Part shown: piece by piece, positions 58,407-64,000 of the stretch
Layout: the number at the start of each line of letters is the position of its first letter
How positions within the stretch are numbered: position 1 is the stretch's first letter
NCBI RefSeq assembly: GCF_014649015.1
Contig: NZ_BMSF01000004.1
Coordinates: 310,001-374,000, forward strand
DNA: 64,000 bases
From: Streptomyces narbonensis
Lineage (GTDB): Bacteria; Actinomycetota; Actinomycetes; Streptomycetales; Streptomycetaceae
Direction of reading: 5' to 3'
Notes under the pieces: model-generated
What the model saw: the letters and a program-made list of their open reading frames with translations, nothing else
What the model was told of the DNA's origin: nothing
Databases searched by the model: none
Translations under genes and position numbers: made by a program

Positions 58407-59807
58407 CTAACGGTTGCCCAGCGTCCAGCGGGGGCCGTCGGGGCTGTCCTCGATGACGAGACCGGACTGGTTGAGCTGATCGCGGATCGCGTCCGCGGAC
58501 GCCCAGTCCTTCCGCTCGCGGGCCGACTCGCGCTGCTGGAGCACGAGCCGTACGAGGGTGTCGACGACGCCGTGGAGCTCCTCGCCGCCACCGGACTCCT
58601 CGGCCCACTGCGGGTCGAGCGGGTCCAGGCCGAGGACGCCGAGCATGGCGCGGACCTCGGCGAGGCGGGCGATGGCCTCGTCCTTGTCGTCCGCGGCGAG
58701 GGCGCTGTTGCCCTGGCGGACGGTGGTGTGGATGATCGCGAGCGCGTGCGGCACGCCCAGGTCGTCGTCCATGGCCTCGGCGAAGGCCGGCGGCACCTCG
58801 GTGGCGGGGGCGACTGCCGTCCCGGCCTTCTCGGTGGCGCGCTGGACGAAGCCCTCGATACGGGCGAACGCCGACTCGGCCTCGCGCAGGGACTCCTCGC
58901 TGTACTCGATCATCGAGCGGTAGTGCGGGGTGCCCAGGTAGTAGCGGAGGACGATGGGACGCCAGTTCTTGACCATCTCCGACACCAGCACGCTGTTGCC
59001 GAGCGACTTCGACATCTTCTCGCCGGCCATGGTGACCCAGGCGTTGTGCACCCAGTACTTCGCGAACTCGTCGCCGTAGGCCTTGGCCTGGGCGATCTCG
59101 TTCTCGTGGTGCGGGAAGATCAGGTCGAGGCCGCCGCCGTGGATGTCGAAGGCGGAGCCCAGGTACTTGTGGGCCATGGCCGAGCACTCCAGGTGCCAGC
59201 CGGGGCGGCCGCGGCCCCACGGGGTCTCCCAGTCGGGCTCGCCCGGCTTGGTCGCCTTCCACATCGCGAAGTCGCGCGGGTCGCGCTTGCCGGTGATGCC
59301 GTCCTCGGTGGGCTGCCGCAGGTCGTCGATGTCCTGGTTGGACAGCTCCAGGTAGCCCGGGAAGGAGCGCACGTCGAAGTAGACGCTGCCGTCGGCCTCG
59401 TACGCGTGTCCGCGCTCGATGAGGCCGCGCATCATCTCGATCATCTCGGGTACGTGCCCGGTGGCGCGGGGCTCGTAGGTGGGCGGCAGGCAACCGAGTG
59501 CGTCGTAACCGGAGTTGAACGCGCGCTCGTTCTCGTAGCCGATCGACCACCAGGGGCGGCCCTGGTCCTTGCCCTTGGCGATGATCTTGTCGTCGATGTC
59601 CGTGACGTTCCGGATGAACGTGACGTCGTAGCCGCGGTAGGCGAACCAGCGGCGCATGATGTCGAAGTTCAGCCCCGACCGGATGTGGCCGATGTGCGGG
59701 GCGGCCTGCACGGTCGCGCCACAGAGGTAGATCGAGACGCAGCCCGGTGTGAGCGGGGTGAAGTCACGGATCTGCCGGGCGCTGGTGTCGTACAGGCGAA
59801 TAGTCAC
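58407..59807 (-). CDS. cysS: Cysteinyl-tRNA synthetase
   Basis: 466 residues, class I aminoacyl-tRNA synthetase. The zinc and ATP site begin with [20 protein letters not shown] (HIGH motif), [11 protein letters not shown] carries zinc Cys, [13 protein letters not shown] zinc His residues, and [10 protein letters not shown] the KMSKS loop. Full length for a CysS and lacks the extra features of the mycothiol ligase MshC. GTG at 59807 with GGAG very close upstream; GTG at 59810 is equally possible. Confidence 0.96.
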   Translation of the reverse strand: MTIRLYDTSARQIRDFTPLTPGCVSIYLCGATVQAAPHIGHIRSGLNFDIMRRWFAYRGYDVTFIRNVTDIDDKIIAKGKDQGRPWWSIGYENERAFNSGYDALGCLPPTYEPRATGHVPEMIEMMRGLIERGHAYEADGSVYFDVRSFPGYLELSNQDIDDLRQPTEDGITGKRDPRDFAMWKATKPGEPDWETPWGRGRPGWHLECSAMAHKYLGSAFDIHGGGLDLIFPHHENEIAQAKAYGDEFAKYWVHNAWVTMAGEKMSKSLGNSVLVSEMVKNWRPIVLRYYLGTPHYRSMIEYSEESLREAESAFARIEGFVQRATEKAGTAVAPATEVPPAFAEAMDDDLGVPHALAIIHTTVRQGNSALAADDKDEAIARLAEVRAMLGVLGLDPLDPQWAEESGGGEELHGVVDTLVRLVLQQRESARERKDWASADAIRDQLNQSGLVIEDSPDGPRWTLGNR

Positions 59808-59893
59808 CACTCCAGGGTAGTGGGCGTGTGGTAGTGCCCCGCGACCTGTCGACGATTCGCGGGGCACGATTTTCTCCCGGGTTCCCCCGGGGC

Positions 59894-60400
59894 TCAGCCG
59901 TCCTGGCGCGTCACGGGGTAGACGAGGGCTGTCGCGAGGGCGGCCAGGCCCTCGGCGCGGCCCGTCAGACCGAGCCCGTCGGTGGTCGTACCGGAGACGG
60001 AGACGGGTGCGCCGGCCGCCTCGCTCAGCGCCTTCTGGGCCTCGTCGCGGCGCTTGCCGACCTTGGGGCGGACGCCGACGACTTGGACGGCGATGTTGCC
60101 GATCTCGTACCCCTCGGCGCGGACGATCCGGGCGGCCTCGGCGAGGAGGGTGACGCCGGAGGCGCCGGACCACTCGGGGCGCGAGGTGCCGAAGTGGGCG
60201 CCGAGGTCGCCGATGCCGGCGGCGGAGAAGAGGGCGTCGCAGGCGGCGTGGGCGGCGACGTCACCGTCGGAGTGCCCGGCGAGCCCGTACTCCTCACCCT
60301 CCCAGAGCAGGCCGGCGCACCAGAGTTCGCGGCCCTTCTCGAAGGCGTGGACGTCGGTGCCGATGCCGGTACGGGGAAGGACGGGTCGGTCAGAAGCCAT
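59894..60400 (-). CDS. ispF: 2-C-methyl-D-erythritol 2,4-cyclodiphosphate synthase
   Basis: 168 residues. [20 protein letters not shown] supplies Asp/His zinc ligands, [20 protein letters not shown] the second metal region, and [14 protein letters not shown] the loop. [20 protein letters not shown] and [20 protein letters not shown] are typical of the family trimer. It catalyses the fifth step of the MEP isoprenoid pathway. The ATG at 60400 overlaps the ispD stop by 11 bp, so the two enzymes are translationally coupled. Confidence 0.96.
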   Translation of the reverse strand: MASDRPVLPRTGIGTDVHAFEKGRELWCAGLLWEGEEYGLAGHSDGDVAAHAACDALFSAAGIGDLGAHFGTSRPEWSGASGVTLLAEAARIVRAEGYEIGNIAVQVVGVRPKVGKRRDEAQKALSEAAGAPVSVSGTTTDGLGLTGRAEGLAALATALVYPVTRQDG

Positions 60401-61139
60401 CGTTGGCCCTCCTGCGGGCGAGTACGGCCTCGGCGAGGACGAGGTCGAGGGGGCGGGTCACCTTGAAGGCCTCTTCGTGGCCGGGCACGACGACGACGGG
60501 CGCGCCGAGCCGCTCGACCATGCCGGCGTCGTCGGTGGCGCCCTCGCCGGTGAGGGCGATCGTGGCGTGGGCGTTGACCAGCGTGTCGTGGTCGAAGCCC
60601 TGCGGGGTCTGGACGGCGCGGAGGCGGGCGCGGACCGGTGTGGCGACGACCTGCTCGGGGTCGCCGGGCTTCTCGGCCGGCTCGACCTCCTTGACGGTGT
60701 CCGCGACGGGCAGCGCGGGGACGACGGCGACGGCCCCGTCCCGTACGGCCTCGATGACGGCGTCCACGGTGTCGACGGGGACCAGGGGGCGGGCCGCGTC
60801 ATGGACGAGGACGGTGGTGATGCCCTCGGGCAGCGCCTGGAGTCCGAGGTGGACGGATTCCTGGCGGGTGTCGCCGCCGGGGACGACGAGGTAGTCCGTC
60901 CGCTCGGGGAGGGCGTGGGCGTCGAGGAGGTGCTTGACCTCGGCGGCGCCGTCGGAGGGGGCGACCACGACCACGAGCGAGACCGCGCGGGAGGCGGCCA
61001 TCGCGCGGACGGCGTGGATGAGCATGGGGGTGCCGTTCAGCGCGCGGAGCGCCTTGGGGGCGCCCGGGCCGAGGCGTACGCCCCGTCCGGCCGCCGGGAT
61101 CACCACGGCGGTACGAGAAGGACGCGCTTCGTCTGACAT
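60390..61139 (-). CDS. ispD: 2-C-methyl-D-erythritol 4-phosphate cytidylyltransferase
   Basis: 249 residues. [20 protein letters not shown] is the CTP-binding loop with conserved Arg and Lys, [20 protein letters not shown] the catalytic and metal region, and [20 protein letters not shown] the substrate part, with [11 protein letters not shown] near the end. It makes CDP-methylerythritol in the MEP pathway. ATG at 61139 follows GGAG by eight bases; a nearby upstream in-frame ATG lacks that spacing. Upstream lies carD. Confidence 0.95.
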   Translation of the reverse strand: MSDEARPSRTAVVIPAAGRGVRLGPGAPKALRALNGTPMLIHAVRAMAASRAVSLVVVVAPSDGAAEVKHLLDAHALPERTDYLVVPGGDTRQESVHLGLQALPEGITTVLVHDAARPLVPVDTVDAVIEAVRDGAVAVVPALPVADTVKEVEPAEKPGDPEQVVATPVRARLRAVQTPQGFDHDTLVNAHATIALTGEGATDDAGMVERLGAPVVVVPGHEEAFKVTRPLDLVLAEAVLARRRANDGF

Positions 61140-61508
61140 CGGTTGCACTCCGGCAGGTTTGTTTCCGCGGCCGACATGGGTATGGCCTCACCGTGCCGGA
61201 CGCGACGCCTTGACCGGGCCCTTTCCGTGACGACGGTCGAGGCGTTCAGCGCGTGAGCACAGGGGTTCGGACGTAACAGGGGGTGCGGGTTCTCTTCAGC
61301 GGTGCGCGTGGTGCGACGGCTTTTCAGGGAGCGGTCGCGAGCCGGGTGCGTACGGCCGTGCGTACGCTCCGCATGCGTACGCGAACATGCCGCAGCGCCC
61401 GACGACAGCGCTGTGTGGTTCACAGCGCGCCAGCGGGCACCGCGGCATCGCTTCACTTGGAAGCACGCTCGGAACGAATCGCCCGGGGGCGATTCAGAGC
61501 GCGCTCAC
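61140..61508. other. Spacer between carD and ispD
   Basis: 369 bp. It contains a run of GTACG-type dyads at 61349-61385 (GCGTACGGCCGTGCGTACGC and GCATGCGTACGC), possible hairpins ending the carD transcript. I see no gene; the ispD promoter should be here. Confidence 0.45.
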
Positions 61509-61991
61509 TCAGGACGCGAGGACCTCGTCGAGGAGAGCCTCGGCCTTGTCCTCGTTCGTGTTCTCCGCGAGAGCCAGCTCGCTCACCAGGATCTGCCGAG
61601 CCTTGGCAAGCATCCGCTTCTCACCGGCGGACAGCCCGCGCTCGCGCTCCCGGCGCCACAGGTCGCGGACTACTTCGGCGACCTTGATGACATCGCCGGA
61701 GGCGAGCTTCTCGAGATTTGCCTTGTAGCGACGGGACCAGTTCGTCGGCTCTTCGGCGTACGGCGCGCGCAGCACCTCGAAGACCCGGTCCAGCCCGTCC
61801 TGACCGACTACGTCGCGAACTCCGACGAACTCCGCATTGTCCGCCGGTACACGAACCGTCAGGTCGCCCTGCGCGACCTTGAGCACCAAGTAGGTCTTGT
61901 CCACGCCTTTGATCTGGCGAGTTTCGATGGCCTCGATCAGCGCGGCCCCGTGATGGGGATAGACCACGGTGTCGCCAACCTTGAACGTCAT
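61509..61991 (-). CDS. carD: CarD-family RNA polymerase-binding regulator
   Basis: 160 residues. The Tudor-like RNAP-interaction domain is [20 protein letters not shown], with [20 protein letters not shown] and the RNAP beta contact region [12 protein letters not shown]. The helical C-terminal DNA-binding domain has the conserved Trp in [17 protein letters not shown] and [18 protein letters not shown]. CarD stabilises open promoter complexes, notably of rRNA operons. ATG with a GGTACC-rich leader and a modest ribosome site. Confidence 0.95.
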   Translation of the reverse strand: MTFKVGDTVVYPHHGAALIEAIETRQIKGVDKTYLVLKVAQGDLTVRVPADNAEFVGVRDVVGQDGLDRVFEVLRAPYAEEPTNWSRRYKANLEKLASGDVIKVAEVVRDLWRRERERGLSAGEKRMLAKARQILVSELALAENTNEDKAEALLDEVLAS

Positions 61992-62714
61992 GTGACAGGT
62001 ACCCCTTCCGTGGCTATCCAGGGTAACACGGATACAGCTTCTTCTGAATGGCGTTTTCGCAGGTCAGAGCATATCTCGGGGCTTGACAACAGCATCACGA
62101 ACGTGCTGCGGAGGGCTTCCGGAAGGCGGTATTCGCAGGTCGGAGCGGCTGTGCGGACGGAGAGAAACGCGCACGTTACACGCACCTGGCGCCCCTCCAG
62201 AGAGGGGCGATGTCCCGGTTTGTCGGGTTCGGAGCGCCCTTCTTCACGTACTCCGTTCGAGGATCGACCACTCGTACGGATGCATGCCGGGGTGATTCCG
62301 GAATTGATCAGGTCGACGACGGTCCGTGATTTTCCGGAGCGGGCCGCCGGGGAATGCAGGGCGACCCCCGAATTGATCAAGGCGGTTATGTGAACAGCAG
62401 GTCAATGGGTCGCGATCCGGCCACGGAGAGTCGCTCCGGGCGTCGTGCGGAGACCACCCCGGACGGCCCCCGGGCGGTCCGCGGGCGGGGCCCTCCCGGC
62501 GGCCCTCGGGGCGGTCACCCAGGCGGCCCTCGGAGCGGTCGTCGGAATCACCCCGCCGCCGGCCACCGCGAGCGCCGCGGGCCGGTTAGGGCCGGTTAGG
62601 GGCGGGTCGGGTGCGGGACGGAGAGTGCGGCTCGGTAACCTAAGCGCGCTGACACACCTTTAGCTGTTCCTTAGTCCCCAAACCTGTCCGTTCGTCCTAG
62701 GAGATGCCGCCGCC
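61992..62714. other. 723-bp intergenic region with repeats
   Basis: Between carD and the lipoprotein gene. GAATTGATCA occurs at 62301-62310 and 62370-62379. GGCGGCCCTCGGGGCGGTC (62498-62516) is repeated with one change at 62522-62540. GGGCCGGTTA is repeated in tandem near 62577-62600. No protein or RNA gene is evident; it should hold the divergent promoters, and its length for a core region is unusual. Confidence 0.5.
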
Positions 62715-63362
62715 GTGAGCCGCAGCCTTCGACGCGGCGCCCTCGCCGCCACCGCCATCGTGTTCTCGATCGCCGCGCTGTCCGCCTGTGCTGCGGGCAA
62801 CGACGCGCAGACGCTCGAAGTCAAGCCTGACAACGCGGCCGTCACCGTGGACGACGTCAAGATCCAGAACGCGCTCGTCATCACCCAGCCCCATCAGGGC
62901 GTGAAGGGCCCGGCCGTCGTCTCGGCGACCGTCTTCAACAACGGCCGCACGCCGCAGACCCTCGACGCGATCACCCTGCCGGGTACGTCCGCGACGGTGA
63001 AGCTGACGGCCGCCGCCGGCGCCGCCGGCCCGATCACCATCCCGGCGCTCGGCTCCGTCGTGATCGGCGGCGAGGGCAACGCCACCGCCGTCATCGAGAA
63101 CGGCACCGAGGCGGCCCGCAAGGGCGACGCGCAGAAGGTCGTCTTCAAGCTGAGCAAGACCGGCGAGGTCGGCCTGGACGCCTTCGTCGTCCCGGCGGCG
63201 AGCTACTTCAAGGAGTTCGGCCCGTCGATCGTCCCGGCTCCCCCGGGCTCCTCCCCGACGGCCTCGGCCCCCGCGGAGGGCGAGCACGGCGAGGAGCACG
63301 GCTCCGCCGAGGGTGAGCACGGCGCCGAGCCCTCGGGCGAGGCCACGACCGCCGGTCACTGA
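62715..63362 (+). CDS. Secreted lipoprotein with His/Glu-rich tail
   Basis: 215 residues. GTG start, signal peptide RRGALAATAIVFSIAALSAC with lipobox LSAC. The core (VEVKPDNAAVTVDDVKIQNA-like strand, VVSATVFNNGRTPQTLDAIT) looks like an immunoglobulin-like DUF461/copper-chaperone type fold. The C-terminus is GEHGEEHGSAEGEHGAEPSG, repeating Glu-His-Gly, a possible metal-binding tail. Located next to phoP and carD, where Streptomyces carry such a gene. Probably a cell-surface metal or phosphate-linked protein; the exact role is unknown. Confidence 0.8.
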   Translation: MSRSLRRGALAATAIVFSIAALSACAAGNDAQTLEVKPDNAAVTVDDVKIQNALVITQPHQGVKGPAVVSATVFNNGRTPQTLDAITLPGTSATVKLTAAAGAAGPITIPALGSVVIGGEGNATAVIENGTEAARKGDAQKVVFKLSKTGEVGLDAFVVPAASYFKEFGPSIVPAPPGSSPTASAPAEGEHGEEHGSAEGEHGAEPSGEATTAGH

Positions 63363-63379
63363 CCGAGCGGCAGGACATA

Positions 63380-63417
63380 CGTGAAGGGGCGCCCCCGGCC
63401 GGGGGCGCCCCTTCACG
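63380..63417. terminator. 38-bp loop-free palindrome terminator
   Basis: GTGAAGGGGCGCCCCCGG (63381-63398) is followed without a gap by its reverse complement to 63416, and one further base pair extends it. It lies 18 bp after the lipoprotein stop and before the end of convergent phoP. Confidence 0.85.
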
Positions 63418-63431
63418 CGTACAGCGGGCGC

Positions 63432-63493
63432 GTCAGGCGTACAGCAGCTCGGAGAGCGGGCATGTCAGGCGCACAGCAGCGCGGAGGGCGGGC
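63432..63493. repeat. 30-bp direct repeat behind the lipoprotein gene
   Basis: GTCAGGCGTACAGCAGCTCG at 63432 and GTCAGGCGCACAGCAGCGCG at 63464 begin two 30-bp units that agree at 27 positions, with 2 bp between them. The repeat is in the short space between convergent terminators. Confidence 0.6.
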
Positions 63494-63583
63494 GGGGCCC
63501 AGGGGGCCTCACCCGCTCTCCGCGTGCTGCGCCGGACTCCGTCTGCGCCGGACTCCATCCGGCCTCGCCGAGCGCGCTCCGGT

Positions 63584-64000
63584 CTACGGCTCGAACTTGT
63601 AGCCCAGGCCGCGGACCGTCACCAGGTAGCGCGGGGCACCCGGGTCGGGCTCGATCTTGGCGCGGAGGCGCTTCACGTGGACGTCGAGCGTCTTCGTGTC
63701 GCCGACGTAGTCCGCGCCCCACACCCGGTCGATCAGCTGCATACGGGTCAGCACGCGGCCCGCGTTGCGCAGGAGCATCTCCAGGAGGTCGAACTCCTTC
63801 AGCGGCAGGTCGACCTTGCCGCCCGAGACCGTCACCACGTGGCGGTCGACGTCCATGCGGACCGGGCCGGCCTCCAGGGCCGCCGGGGTGACCTCCTCCG
63901 GCTCGCCGCGGCGGCGGAGCACCGCGCGGATGCGGGCGACCAGCTCCCGCGAGGAGAAGGGCTTGGTCACGTAGTCGTCGGCTCCTATCTCCAGGCCGAC
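63584..64000 (-). CDS. phoP: PhoP-type response regulator, 3' part only
   Basis: 139 residues are visible; the gene continues past 64000. The end of the receiver domain shows GADDYVTKPFSSRELVARIR with the conserved Lys. The OmpR-type winged helix follows: LPLKEFDLLEMLLRNAGRVL, TRMQLIDRVWGADYVGDTKT, LDVHVKRLRAKIEPDPGAPR, and YLVTVRGLGYKFEP. Context beside carD/ispD and this C-terminus match the phosphate-starvation regulator PhoP of Streptomyces. The receiver N-terminus and the partner kinase phoR would lie further right. Confidence 0.88.
   Translation of the reverse strand, partial: VGLEIGADDYVTKPFSSRELVARIRAVLRRRGEPEEVTPAALEAGPVRMDVDRHVVTVSGGKVDLPLKEFDLLEMLLRNAGRVLTRMQLIDRVWGADYVGDTKTLDVHVKRLRAKIEPDPGAPRYLVTVRGLGYKFEP

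Overview
The window is very GC-rich, with G/C-ending codons, many GTG starts, short stop/start overlaps and few long non-coding stretches. The gene order at the right end (msiK, nucleotidyltransferase, DoxX protein, rlmB, cysS, ispF, ispD, carD, lipoprotein, phoP) is typical of a Streptomyces chromosome core. Species cannot be assigned from this sequence alone.

Left chromosomal arm (1-18.2 kb): end of a TerD gene; a lipoprotein M1 aminopeptidase carrying a Ser/Ala-rich insert; a divergent hbpS / senS-senR haem and redox sensing locus; flavoprotein oxidoreductases; a quinone oxidoreductase whose 3' end has been tandemly copied; acetyltransferase and phosphotransferase genes; a large coiled-coil/Mrr-nuclease/TerD fusion; and an SMI1/KNR4 protein. 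A 77-bp hairpin element sits directly against a truncated LuxR-type regulator at 6.3 kb.

Genomic island (18,228-52,750, about 34.5 kb): a 44-bp exact direct repeat of the 3' half of tRNA-Thr(UGU) marks both ends, and a tyrosine integrase lies beside the intact tRNA. Cargo comes in three blocks. (a) 18.6-35.3 kb is a metal and metalloid block: arsT-arsC-arsC2 divergent from arsR-acr3-arsO; a MerR fusion with a MerT/MerF-like protein and an ACR3/BASS transporter; MerR divergent from a thioredoxin-MerB fusion; an arsN1-arsR-flavoprotein set divergent from a flavoprotein-arsI-MFS set; and a SulP transporter divergent from MerR. (b) 35.7-44.7 kb holds a HAD hydrolase, an XRE/TPR-like regulator and a tightly coupled operon of three glycosyltransferases (GT8, GT2, GT4), an APH-fold kinase, a PIG-L deacetylase and a P-loop kinase, with a second APH-fold kinase convergent at the end. 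I cannot match this block to a known pathway. (c) 44.7-52.7 kb is the mobility backbone: an array of short palindromes, relaxase, MobC, DUF2637 membrane protein, DUF3631 P-loop ATPase, Xis-like protein, XRE regulator and integrase. No FtsK/TraB DNA translocase is seen, so the element looks mobilizable rather than self-transmissible.

Right chromosomal arm (52.8-64 kb): msiK with a DasR-like site upstream, a secreted protein, a sugar nucleotidyltransferase, a DoxX membrane protein, then the leftward series carD-ispD-ispF-cysS-rlmB, and finally a lipoprotein gene convergent with phoP, which runs off the window.

The two observations most worth following are the uncharacterised glycosyl/PIG-L/kinase operon with its associated small genes, and the palindrome array next to the relaxase, a candidate oriT or regulatory region.
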